Assembly (NCBI GenBank): GCA_030694975.1
Contig: JAUYTU010000019.1
Location: 62,001 to 126,000, forward strand
Direction of reading: 5' to 3'
Source: Erysipelotrichaceae bacterium
GTDB lineage: Bacteria > Bacillota_I > Bacilli_A > Erysipelotrichales > Erysipelotrichaceae
DNA: 64,000 nt
The translations under genes were made by a program, and so were the position numbers. Positions 1-7,943 of this stretch are shown one piece after another (the stretch's first letter is position 1; every line of letters begins with the position of its first letter). Under the pieces are notes generated by a model. It searched no databases, was not told where the DNA came from, and saw only the letters and a list, made by a program, of their open reading frames with translations.

Positions 1-296
1 ACATCCTTTGGCAACCCATTCGCGATATCCTGACGCAGTTGGTCTATATGGAAACCGGTCAGAATATCGTTCGTGTAATGATTGATGGGGAGACGGTCGT
101 ACAAGACGGTAAGTCATTGTTGATTGATGAACAAGCCCTTATCAAAGAAGCGATGGAAATTTCAGAGAAACTTTCAGCAACGACGAAGGAAGCGTTTGTG
201 CGTCTTGAACTACAGCATCCTTATTTCAGAAAGATGTATTTAAGAGAAATTAAAAAGGATATCGGCATGAACAGATTTATCCGTCCAGTCGAGTAA
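1..296 (+). CDS. Amidohydrolase, C-terminal fragment (cut by window edge)
   Basis: The reading frame is open from base 3 and ends at TAA 294-296, so only the last ~97 residues are visible. The segment with VRVMIDGETVVQDGK is the closing beta-sandwich strand of metal-dependent amidohydrolases of the SsnA/TRZ-ATZ type, where the deaminase barrel returns to the composite domain. The metal-binding residues lie upstream of the window. It is followed after 22 bp by the DUF1116 gene and probably belongs to the same catabolic operon, so a deaminase or ring hydrolase acting on an N-heterocycle is a reasonable inference. Exact substrate cannot be read. Confidence 0.6.
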   Translation, partial: ILWQPIRDILTQLVYMETGQNIVRVMIDGETVVQDGKSLLIDEQALIKEAMEISEKLSATTKEAFVRLELQHPYFRKMYLREIKKDIGMNRFIRPVE

Positions 297-318
297 TAAT
301 AAGAAAGCAGGTGTTATT

Positions 319-1743
319 TTGAGCTCAGTTAATAATTTATTCGGATCAAAGTTGAATGTTCTCAATGTCGGACTTGAGCAGTTTTATCTGACATTGCAAC
401 AACAAAACGTGGAGTCCGGTCATGTTGAGTGGAAACCGCGTGCTCAAGGCGACCTGGAATACGTTAAGATGGTCGATGCATTGACAAGTGATCCGCGAGT
501 CGTTGAAGCCAATCAGAAGGCGTTTAATAAACTGAATGCGGCTGCGCCGGTATGGGTTGATGTCAAACCGGCGCACCAAGCCATACATTTAGACCGTTAT
601 ACACTTCTGCATGCTGGCCCACCCATTGAGTTTAAAGATATGTGTGTTCCGATGCAAGGAGCGGTATTTGCGGCACTTATGTATGAAGGATTGGCTGAAA
701 ATGATGTCCAGGCACATGAATTAGCTTTGAATCGCATTCACTTTGAACCTTGTCATCATTATGGATGTGTCGGTCCGATGACCGGCGTGATATCTTATTC
801 CATGCCGTTGCTTTGTGTGAAGAATACTGAAGAAGGAAACATGGCTTATTCAACCTTTAATGAAGGTGCCGGCGATGTCGCTCGATTTGGGGCGTATGGC
901 GAAAATACCGTTCGTCGCTTAAAGTGGATTGAAACAGTACTGGCGCCAACGATGAAGAACATCGTGGATAAAGGATCGGTTAACTTAAAAGTACTGATCT
1001 CACAAGCGTTGAACATGGGAGATGAGTTGCATATGCGCAATAACTCGTCAACTCCGATTTTTTTAAAAACGATTATGGCGGCACTGACGGAAAGTGCTGA
1101 TTCAAACTCACTTCCGGAAATAGCTCGGTTCTTAACAACCAATAACGATCAGTTTTTCCTAAACTTTGCGATGGCAGCGATGAAAGCCTCCGCTGATGCG
1201 GCAAGCCATATACCATATTCTACCATGGTTACAGCCATGGCTAGAAATGGGGTCAATATTGGTATTCGAGTCAGCGGGCTGTACGATCAATGGTTTATAG
1301 CACCAGCCGCAGATGTTGACGGACTTTATTTCCCGGGATATACCGCTGATGATGCTAATCCGGACATTGGGGACAGTGCCATCATGGAAACCGGGGGTGT
1401 GGGTGGATTTGCAATGGCAGCTGCTCCGGCCATCGTTAAACTGTTAGGCGCAGGCTCAGTGGCTGATGCACTCAACTATACCCATGAAATGTATGATATC
1501 TGCTTGGGTGAGAGTGCAATGTTCGCGATTCCGAATCTTAACTTTAGAGGATCACCATTAGGCATCAACATTGTTCGAGTCGTCGAAACCGGAACACTAC
1601 CGGTTATCAATACAGCAATTGCCAGTAAAAAAGCGGGTGGCGGGATGGTTGGGGCAGGGGTTGCCCGTACACCCATTGCTATGTTTAAAGAAGCAATTAA
1701 AACACTATATAAACAAATGGAGGAATCATATGAAAGATTTTAA
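319..1743 (+). CDS. DUF1116 family protein (AllG/YlbE-like)
   Basis: 474 residues, starting at TTG behind a weak GCAGGTG ribosome-binding site. The protein resembles the DUF1116 family, whose E. coli member YlbE (AllG) is one part of the oxamate carbamoyltransferase AllFGH acting at the end of allantoin breakdown. Recognisable features are the conserved FEPCHHYGCVGPMTGV segment around residues 147-162 and several glycine-rich stretches (GGVGGFAMAAAPAIV, GGGMVGAGVARTPIAMF). The FdrA/AllF and AllH partners are not in view and could lie upstream. Its 3' end overlaps the ring-opening hydrolase gene by 14 bp, which suggests translational coupling. A carbamoyl-transfer role is inferred from family and context only. 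Confidence 0.75.
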   Translation: MSSVNNLFGSKLNVLNVGLEQFYLTLQQQNVESGHVEWKPRAQGDLEYVKMVDALTSDPRVVEANQKAFNKLNAAAPVWVDVKPAHQAIHLDRYTLLHAGPPIEFKDMCVPMQGAVFAALMYEGLAENDVQAHELALNRIHFEPCHHYGCVGPMTGVISYSMPLLCVKNTEEGNMAYSTFNEGAGDVARFGAYGENTVRRLKWIETVLAPTMKNIVDKGSVNLKVLISQALNMGDELHMRNNSSTPIFLKTIMAALTESADSNSLPEIARFLTTNNDQFFLNFAMAAMKASADAASHIPYSTMVTAMARNGVNIGIRVSGLYDQWFIAPAADVDGLYFPGYTADDANPDIGDSAIMETGGVGGFAMAAAPAIVKLLGAGSVADALNYTHEMYDICLGESAMFAIPNLNFRGSPLGINIVRVVETGTLPVINTAIASKKAGGGMVGAGVARTPIAMFKEAIKTLYKQMEESYERF

Positions 1744-2827
1744 TGTATATCGCTTACCAATGGCAGGTCCGGATGATGTATCTCAATTAGCGAAGCTAGT
1801 CGAAGACGGCACTGTGGATCCAAAGGATATTTGTGCAATCATTGCTCAAACGGAAGGCGATGGTTATGCGCGTGGATACAGTGCGCTAAGTTTTGAGTTA
1901 ATGTTATCAGAAAAAATGAATGTTTCACGTAAGGCAGTTGCGGATCAGATTCCGATGTTGATGATTGGTCTGACCGGTGGATTGATGAGTCCGCATTATA
2001 CGGTATTTACTCGTAAAGAAGTTGAAACTGTTGAAGTTGCGGAAAAACGTTTATCCTTAGGAATTCAACTGACACGTGTATTGTTGCCTGAAGAATATGG
2101 CACACGCACACACGTGCTTTTGGTTGCGGATGCAGTCAGAAAAGCAATGGTAGAAGCGGGTATCGAAGATATCGCAGATGTTCATTGCGTTGAAGTTAAA
2201 TGTCCAAACTTAACAGCTGCTCGGGTCGCAGATGCTCAACGTCGTGGTAAGAAAGTTGTTTCCACTAATTTTGCGGATGCCGGTGCGAAGTCAAAAGGTG
2301 CATCAGCGCTTGGGGTTGCGCTTGCGTTGGGTGAAGTTAATGATGAAGATGTGACAGATGAAGCGATTTGCTCTAATTGGAATTTGTATTCGAAAGTTGC
2401 ATCGACTTCAGCAGGCAACGAACAAGTAGCAAGCAAAGTTATCGTAATGGGCAACTCAAAAACTTCGGTCAGTAAATATAAAATCGGCTCTGGTGTTATG
2501 AAAGATACGTTGGATGTGGATGGTGCGAAAGCGGCCTTTAAAACGGCAGGACTTTTGTTTGATGAAGTGATCCCACAAGATCAACGCGATCGCATTGCGA
2601 CGGTATTTATCAATGCCGGAGCGGATGCTATGGGATCAATTCGCGGTCGTCGTACAACGATGAAATCGGATTTTTTAGCCGGGTATCAAGGAATCATTGC
2701 GAAAGCGGTGGTTAATGCGATTGTTGGTTCGATGATTGGTGATACGATGATCTTGGCTTCCGCCGGATTTGAACATCAAGGGCCTTTAGGCGCAAATCTT
2801 GTGGCCGCAATCGTTAAGGCTGATTAG
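1730..2827 (+). CDS. Ring-opening amidohydrolase (cyanuric acid hydrolase/barbiturase family)
   Basis: 365 residues from the ATG behind GGAGG; a longer in-frame extension upstream would sit inside the DUF1116 gene and is rejected. The three-repeat architecture of the AtzD/TrzD/barbiturase family is readable: GLTGGLMSPHY at 80-90 in domain 1, VEVKCPNLT (Lys157) and the Ser225-Thr-Ser227 segment before KVIVMG in domain 2, and RGRRTTM plus SAGFEHQGPLGA in domain 3. These enzymes open cyanuric acid or barbiturate rings hydrolytically in the cytosol. Against the family pattern I remember, the domain-1 Lys (GKTEGNG) is Gln40 here and the domain-3 Lys (AKAEA) is Asn295, while the domain-2 Lys is kept. 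The substrate may differ from either known one. Confidence 0.85.
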   Translation: MKDFNVYRLPMAGPDDVSQLAKLVEDGTVDPKDICAIIAQTEGDGYARGYSALSFELMLSEKMNVSRKAVADQIPMLMIGLTGGLMSPHYTVFTRKEVETVEVAEKRLSLGIQLTRVLLPEEYGTRTHVLLVADAVRKAMVEAGIEDIADVHCVEVKCPNLTAARVADAQRRGKKVVSTNFADAGAKSKGASALGVALALGEVNDEDVTDEAICSNWNLYSKVASTSAGNEQVASKVIVMGNSKTSVSKYKIGSGVMKDTLDVDGAKAAFKTAGLLFDEVIPQDQRDRIATVFINAGADAMGSIRGRRTTMKSDFLAGYQGIIAKAVVNAIVGSMIGDTMILASAGFEHQGPLGANLVAAIVKAD

Positions 2828-2828
2828 T

Positions 2829-3986
2829 ATGTTGGATGTTCTTATCCGTAAGGCAAACGTTAACGGTGCGATTGTTGATATTGCGATCAAAGATGGTGTC
2901 GTTGTCGATATTGATAATCAGATCTATGGTGATGCCACAATCGTTTTTGATGCGAAAAAGCGTGTCACGATCCCTGGTTTTGTCGATTGTCACACACATT
3001 TGGATAAATGTTTATTAAATGAGCAACAACCGTATCAAGAGGGCACCGGTCCTCAAAAAGGCGCACTTACGTATGAAATGAAGAAAGGTTTCACGGTTGA
3101 AGATATTACGATACGTGCTGAGAAAATGATTATCAGAGCGATCAAAGCAGGAACGTTGCATTGGCGAACCAATGTGGATGTTGATGGCAGTGTTGGTTTG
3201 AGGGGCATTGAAGCTCTGTTAAAACTTAAAAAGAAGTATGAAAATGAACTTCATCTTCAAGTGACCGCTTTTGCTCAGGAAGGCGTTTTCTGGGATGGAC
3301 AGACGGAAGTTTTGCTTGAAGAAGCATTGAAGATGGGTGCTGATTTAGTCGGTGGTCATACCATCGCTAAAGGTGAAGGTGAGAAGCACATTGACTTCAT
3401 CTTGGACTTAGCGAAGAAGTACAATGTTGACGCTGATTTCCACTTAGATGAATCCGGTAATCGTGAACACTATCTGCTACCTTATTTGTCGAAGAAGATT
3501 ATTGAGAAAAACATGCAAGGACGGGTCAATGGGATTCATCTTTGCACGTTGAGTGCTCTGACGCCTGAAGAGTTAAATGAAGCGATTGACTACATTGAAG
3601 TTGCTCAACTGAAAGTAACGGTTGCGCCAACAGCTATTTCTACGCGAAACATTGCGCCGGTGAAAAGATTATTGAAGACTGGGTTTCCGGTGGGATTAGC
3701 CAGTGATAACATGCGCGACTTTTTCAATCCGTTGGGAAGTGGTGATGTAAAGCAAGTAGCTCTTTTACTAAGTTATTTACAACGTTTCTTCTTACAAGAA
3801 GAAGTTGATCAGATTTTTAAGATGATAACCAGCGAAGGAGCGAAGGTTCTTTCTATTAAGGATTATGGCATTAAAATCGGTGCTAAAGCCGATGTAACCG
3901 TACTTGATGCATTGACTGTCAATGAAGTCATCGCTTATCAAAACTTACCGGCATTTTTAGTTCGTGCCGGTGTGATGGTTGAGTAG
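2829..3986 (+). CDS. Cytosine deaminase-like amidohydrolase
   Basis: 385 residues, starting 1 bp after the preceding stop, so tightly coupled. Metal-dependent hydrolase of the CodA/AtzC subgroup: HTHLDK at 55-60 supplies the two first metal histidines, DFHLDE at 203-208 a further histidine and the catalytic acid region, GIHLCT (His237) the next histidine, and SDNMRDFFNPLGSGD from Asp293 the final metal aspartate and loop typical of cytosine/isocytosine deaminases. It would deaminate or dechlorinate a pyrimidine- or triazine-like ring, possibly feeding the ring-opening enzyme encoded just upstream. The true substrate is unknown. Confidence 0.85.
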   Translation: MLDVLIRKANVNGAIVDIAIKDGVVVDIDNQIYGDATIVFDAKKRVTIPGFVDCHTHLDKCLLNEQQPYQEGTGPQKGALTYEMKKGFTVEDITIRAEKMIIRAIKAGTLHWRTNVDVDGSVGLRGIEALLKLKKKYENELHLQVTAFAQEGVFWDGQTEVLLEEALKMGADLVGGHTIAKGEGEKHIDFILDLAKKYNVDADFHLDESGNREHYLLPYLSKKIIEKNMQGRVNGIHLCTLSALTPEELNEAIDYIEVAQLKVTVAPTAISTRNIAPVKRLLKTGFPVGLASDNMRDFFNPLGSGDVKQVALLLSYLQRFFLQEEVDQIFKMITSEGAKVLSIKDYGIKIGAKADVTVLDALTVNEVIAYQNLPAFLVRAGVMVE

Positions 3987-3994
3987 ATTTACTT

Positions 3995-4822
3995 ATGGAA
4001 ACGATCGAACTTGAGATAAGCGGATTTCGTCATCAGGCCTCCTTGCACCGGGCGATGGGTCATCGTGTAAATAAAACGATCGTATATTATCATGGCGGAG
4101 GGTTCATCTTTGGATCTAAAGATGACCTTCCGGTTTATGCCATCCATACACTGACAAGTGCCGGATATGATTTACTGTGCATGGAATATCCCAAAGCTCC
4201 GGAAATGTCACTATCTCAGATATGTGATTTTATTGAGCAACAATTGATGTGGTATCTTGAGAATCACAAGAATTTAGATTTGTCCAAGGATTACATCCTT
4301 TTTGGTCGATCTGCCGGAGGATACTTAGCACTATATCTTGCTAAAATCATGGTATCAAAAAAGGATAGACTACCATCTAAATTAATCATATTTTACGGTT
4401 ATGAAACCTTGAATAAACCGGAGTTTATACTTTGCAGTGATTATTATCTAAATTATCCCAAATTAACCTGGGATGATGTCAAAAGTGCAGTAGAGAAACA
4501 ACCGGTTTTTGAAACCATTGTTCAAAAGCGTTATCCGCTGTACATATATGCCAGACAGACAGGCCAATGGCTTAGTTTATTGGGGATTAATGAAATTAAA
4601 AAAAAGGAAGAAATAGGTGTGCAAGGAATAGAAATTCCTGACATTTTTTTGGCGGCTAGCTTTTATGATAAAGATGTTCGATATCAGAATTCGTTAGAAA
4701 TGAACAAAGAATATAGTAATTCCTTGCTTTTTACATCATGGTCCAATAAACATGAGTTTGATGAAGTTGAAAATAGTGAATCGGTGGAATTGTATAAAAG
4801 ACTGCTTGAATGGATTTATTGA
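3995..4822 (+). CDS. Alpha/beta hydrolase (HSL/esterase-like)
   Basis: 275 residues. HGGGFIFGS at about 33-41 is the oxyanion-hole motif of hormone-sensitive-lipase-type esterases, and GRSAGGYLALYLAK is the nucleophile elbow with the catalytic Ser in G-x-S-x-G. No signal peptide, so probably cytosolic. It follows the deaminase-like gene by 8 bp and is followed by the TRAP transporter after a 172-bp regulated gap. In the island it may hydrolyse an ester or amide formed after ring opening. The C-terminal third is less typical, and the acid/His pair cannot be assigned with certainty (a late His is in NKHEFDEVE). Confidence 0.7.
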   Translation: METIELEISGFRHQASLHRAMGHRVNKTIVYYHGGGFIFGSKDDLPVYAIHTLTSAGYDLLCMEYPKAPEMSLSQICDFIEQQLMWYLENHKNLDLSKDYILFGRSAGGYLALYLAKIMVSKKDRLPSKLIIFYGYETLNKPEFILCSDYYLNYPKLTWDDVKSAVEKQPVFETIVQKRYPLYIYARQTGQWLSLLGINEIKKKEEIGVQGIEIPDIFLAASFYDKDVRYQNSLEMNKEYSNSLLFTSWSNKHEFDEVENSESVELYKRLLEWIY

Positions 4823-4824
4823 AG

Positions 4825-4841
4825 TTATGCATATTGCATAA
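4825..4841. promoter_or_regulatory. Perfect inverted repeat, candidate operator
   Basis: TTATGCA-TAT-TGCATAA, a perfect 7-bp-arm palindrome directly after the hydrolase stop. The half site TTATGCA recurs at 4858-4864 and a related ATGCAATTGCAT palindrome sits at 4901-4912. The spacing suggests repeated sites for a dimeric regulator of the TRAP transporter genes. The regulator is not identified. Confidence 0.5.
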
Positions 4842-4896
4842 TAAACATGATGAAATTTTATGCATTTTGGTTAATGTATCCAAAAAAAGTCAATGA

Positions 4897-4912
4897 TATA
4901 ATGCAATTGCAT
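4897..4912 (+). promoter_or_regulatory. -10 element with overlapping palindrome, TRAP promoter
   Basis: TATAAT at 4897-4902 is followed immediately by the 12-bp palindrome ATGCAATTGCAT (4901-4912), placing a likely operator over the transcription start. The -35 region is poor, which fits a regulated promoter. Confidence 0.5.
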
Positions 4913-4920
4913 ATAGTAAG

Positions 4921-4934
4921 TGTAAGCGCTTTCG
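4921..4934. promoter_or_regulatory. cre box (CcpA), TRAP transporter
   Basis: TGTAAGCGCTTTCG matches the catabolite-responsive element TGWNANCGNTNWCA at 13 of 14 positions. It lies about 12-25 bp downstream of the predicted start of transcription, the typical position for CcpA repression, so glucose-type repression of the TRAP genes is inferred. Confidence 0.6.
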
Positions 4935-4994
4935 AAATTTCCTAAAGTTTAGCGGTATTTATATCACATAATCTTATAAAAGAGAGGGTAAAAA

Positions 4995-5972
4995 ATGAAA
5001 AATTTTTCCAAAATGTTAATTAGTTTAATTCTTCTAGCCTCCTTGCTGGTCGGTTGCGGAGCACCGGGCGAAGAGGGCGATCGCAGAGCTGATGTTTCCT
5101 TTGCCACCAGTGGTCAAGGCGGAACATTCTATGTAGCTGGAGCAGGTATTTCATCCTTAGTTACATCTGAAGTTGAAGGACTGACAGTCACCGCAGAAGT
5201 TACCAAAGGTGTTGTTGAAAACGTTCGTTTGATGGCTGCCGGTGAAACCGAAATGGGATTTGCTTATGGTTCGACAGCGTATAACATTCAACGCGGTTTA
5301 GCTGAGTTTGTGGATCAAAAGTATGAAGGCTTACGTGCTGTCGCTAATATTCACGATGGCGCACTCAACTTTGTAACTTTAGAAAAATACGACATCTTCA
5401 CACTCGATGATTTAGTAGGCAAAAAAGTTTCTATCGGACCTAAAGGTTCAGGGAGTGCTTCAGTAGCGACTGAGTTCTTAACTTCTGTGGGCTTATTTGA
5501 TAAGATTTCCATCGAATACTTAAGTTTCGATGATTCAGCTTCTTCCATTCGTGATGGACACATCGATGCTATGATCATTGGTGGCACTTCACCGATTCCG
5601 GCATTGATTGAACTTGAAGCTTCGCATCCGATGCGTTTAATTCCAGTTGATCAGGCACGTGTTGACAAGTTCTTAACTGATTTTCCATATCATGTATCCT
5701 ATACTGTACCGGTTGGTGTTTATACAAGCGTTACGACACCATTGTTAACTGTTGGCTATTCCGTTATCTGGGTTGCTAATGAAGATGTTCCGGAATGGGT
5801 TGTCTATGAAATGTTAAAAACAATGTTCAGCACAAGTGGCTTAGAATATTTAAAAAATGTACAGTCAGCATTCAAAGAAATGTCTCCGGGTATTGAGCGT
5901 TTCGAAAAAATCGGCTTACCTTTGCATCCTGGCGCAATTAAATTCTACAAAGAAACTGGCGATATTAAGTAG
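4995..5972 (+). CDS. TAXI-type TRAP transporter substrate-binding lipoprotein
   Basis: 325 residues with a lipoprotein signal: hydrophobic stretch 8-19 then LLVGC with Cys21, so it is tethered outside the membrane. The mature protein begins SFATSGQGGTFYVAGAGIS, the signature of TAXI family (TRAP-associated extracytoplasmic immunogenic) binding proteins, followed by the conserved GEMxFAYGST-like and KKVSIGPKGSGS segments. It captures the substrate for the fused permease encoded downstream, separated by a strong hairpin. Context with ring-opening and deaminating hydrolases suggests an N-heterocycle or its acid breakdown product as ligand. RBS AGAGAGGG precedes the ATG. Confidence 0.9.
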   Translation: MKNFSKMLISLILLASLLVGCGAPGEEGDRRADVSFATSGQGGTFYVAGAGISSLVTSEVEGLTVTAEVTKGVVENVRLMAAGETEMGFAYGSTAYNIQRGLAEFVDQKYEGLRAVANIHDGALNFVTLEKYDIFTLDDLVGKKVSIGPKGSGSASVATEFLTSVGLFDKISIEYLSFDDSASSIRDGHIDAMIIGGTSPIPALIELEASHPMRLIPVDQARVDKFLTDFPYHVSYTVPVGVYTSVTTPLLTVGYSVIWVANEDVPEWVVYEMLKTMFSTSGLEYLKNVQSAFKEMSPGIERFEKIGLPLHPGAIKFYKETGDIK

Positions 5973-5983
5973 TTAATGAATCA

Positions 5984-6012
5984 ATTTTAGTAGGGGTGAA
6001 CCCTACTAAAAT
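5984..6012 (+). terminator. Intercistronic hairpin between TRAP binding protein and permease
   Basis: A perfect 12-bp stem, ATTTTAGTAGGG with CCCTACTAAAAT around a GTGAA loop. There is no long T run, so it is more likely a partial terminator or 3'-end stabiliser that keeps binding-protein mRNA in excess over permease mRNA. Confidence 0.65.
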
Positions 6013-6047
6013 TACTTATGGTATCTTTCTAGAAGGAGGAAATTTCT

Positions 6048-7916
6048 ATGGAAGTAAAAAATAAAAAATCGCTTTTAATAAGTATATTGGCCGCCGCTTT
6101 CTCAATTATTTTTATTTATCAGGCTGCCTTCGGTTTTTGGCAAGTGCAATACACGCGTGGACTGTATATTTGGTTCGCTTTAATACTGGCTTTTTTAATC
6201 AATCCAAACAGAAAAAAAGAAGCAACTCTGACAGTGAAGATTCTGGATTATGTCATGATATTGTTATCTACAGCGACAATCGTTTATTTTGTTGTCAACT
6301 TCGATAAGTTCACGACCAATGCCGGAATTCCGTTAACAACAATTGAATTGGCGATGGGAATCCTAGCGGTTTTTCTGGTTCTTGAGGCCAGTCGTCGAAC
6401 GGTCGGAAGTGCTTTAGCTATTATTGCCCTGGTTTTCATTGCCTATACTTACTTCGGACAATACATGCCAACCGTGATTTACCATCGCGGATACAGTATT
6501 AATCGCATTATAAGTGTTATGTATGCAAGTACGGAAGGTATCTTTGGTTCGGTCGTCTATGTATTCTCCACATTTATCTTTCTGTTTGTTATTTTCGGAA
6601 GCTTTATAAAAGCATCCGGTGCCGGTGATTTCTTTGTTGAACTTTCCAAAGCTGCGGTCGGACGGTTTACCGGAGGAGCAGGGCAGACCGCCGTTGTGTC
6701 ATCATGGTTGTTAGGATCAGTCTTAGGATCTTCCACAGCCAACACGGCTATTACCGGTTCTGTTACGATTCCAATGATGTTATCTCGTGGATATAAACCG
6801 CATGTTGCGGCAGCGATTGAAGCTGTTGTTTCCATCGGCGGACAGTTTATGCCACCGGTTATGGGTGCAGCCGCATTCCTTATGGCCGCATTTGTCGGTG
6901 TACCTTATCTGACCATTGCAATGGCTGGATTATTGCCTGCGCTACTATTCTTCTTTAGTATGGTATTTATGGTGTATCTTGAAGCAAAACGTACAGGACT
7001 TAAAGGTATTCCGGTGGAAGAACTGCCGAATGCCTGGGATGTCTTTAAAAAGGGCTGGTACTTCTTACTGCCTATCGGCGTCATCATTTACTTCTTAGCT
7101 AATGGCTTCTCACCTTCGATGGCCGGCTTCTGGGCAATCGTAAGTTGCTACTTAGCTTCATTGATTAGAAAAGAAACGCGCATGTCCCTTCAAGATTTAT
7201 TCAATGCATTGGCCGATGGCGGAAAAAGCTCACTCGCTTTGGCTACGACTGCCGGCGCTGTTGGTATCTTGGTTGCTGCGATTTCATTGCCTGGCCTAGG
7301 AATGAAGTTCAGTTCAATCATTATCGAACTGGCCAATGGTAATTTACCAATCGCATTGTTATTGGTTATGGCAGCAAGCTTTGTCTTGGGTATGGGTATG
7401 AATGTATCCTCGGCTTACTTAGTTCTTGTAACTCTAGCTGCACCAGCGTTGGTTTCCATGGGAGTTCCTCTATTAACCGCTCACTTCTTCGTCTTCTGGA
7501 CCAGTCAGTTATCTGTTATCACACCGCCTGTTTGTCTGTCGGCCTATGTGGCCGCGGCTATTGCCGGTGCGGATACGTGGAAAACCGGTTGGTACTCCTT
7601 GCGAATGGGTCTGTCCATTTACTACGTACCACTAATGTTTGTCTATATTCCTTATCTGTTATGGGTTGGTGAACCAGGTCAAATCTTCTGGGCGTTTACA
7701 ACCAGTTTGGTTGGCGTTCTGGCGTTCTCAGCTGTCATGCAAGGATACCTGTTAACATTAACCAACTATCTTGACAGAGCACTGCTAATTGTCGCCTCTA
7801 TCTTACTGATCCTCTCGGGATTAACTACAGATATGATCGGCTTTGGATTGATCATATTGGTCGCTTTAATGCAAATTGCGCGCAAGAAGAAACAAGGACC
7901 ATTAGTTACTACATAA
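6048..7916 (+). CDS. TRAP transporter permease, fused small and large subunits
   Basis: 622 residues with many hydrophobic segments, preceded by AGAAGGAGG. Size and layout match the fused 4TM/12TM TRAP permeases that partner TAXI binding proteins: a DctQ-like N-terminal part to about residue 115, then the DctM-like large domain with conserved SSxTANTAITGSVTIPMML, GGQFMPPVMGAAAFLMA and TPPVCLSAYVAAAIAGAD segments. It imports the ligand using an ion gradient. It forms an operon with the binding protein and, in view of the shared island, likely serves the hydrolases upstream. Confidence 0.92.
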   Translation: MEVKNKKSLLISILAAAFSIIFIYQAAFGFWQVQYTRGLYIWFALILAFLINPNRKKEATLTVKILDYVMILLSTATIVYFVVNFDKFTTNAGIPLTTIELAMGILAVFLVLEASRRTVGSALAIIALVFIAYTYFGQYMPTVIYHRGYSINRIISVMYASTEGIFGSVVYVFSTFIFLFVIFGSFIKASGAGDFFVELSKAAVGRFTGGAGQTAVVSSWLLGSVLGSSTANTAITGSVTIPMMLSRGYKPHVAAAIEAVVSIGGQFMPPVMGAAAFLMAAFVGVPYLTIAMAGLLPALLFFFSMVFMVYLEAKRTGLKGIPVEELPNAWDVFKKGWYFLLPIGVIIYFLANGFSPSMAGFWAIVSCYLASLIRKETRMSLQDLFNALADGGKSSLALATTAGAVGILVAAISLPGLGMKFSSIIIELANGNLPIALLLVMAASFVLGMGMNVSSAYLVLVTLAAPALVSMGVPLLTAHFFVFWTSQLSVITPPVCLSAYVAAAIAGADTWKTGWYSLRMGLSIYYVPLMFVYIPYLLWVGEPGQIFWAFTTSLVGVLAFSAVMQGYLLTLTNYLDRALLIVASILLILSGLTTDMIGFGLIILVALMQIARKKKQGPLVTT

Positions 7917-7918
7917 AA

Positions 7919-7943
7919 AACGACTTACATCACGCAAGTCGTT
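7919..7943 (-). terminator. Terminator for the leftward membrane-protein pair
   Basis: Stem AACGACTT/AAGTCGTT around a 9-nt loop. Read leftward it is followed by a run of T, so it ends the minus-strand operon. The rightward reading lacks a T run but may still help the TRAP permease transcript end. Confidence 0.65.

Noticed and set aside
1571-1729. Longer start for the ring-opening hydrolase
   Set aside because: It would overlap the DUF1116 gene by over 170 bp, while the ATG at 1730 has GGAGG and gives the expected family length.
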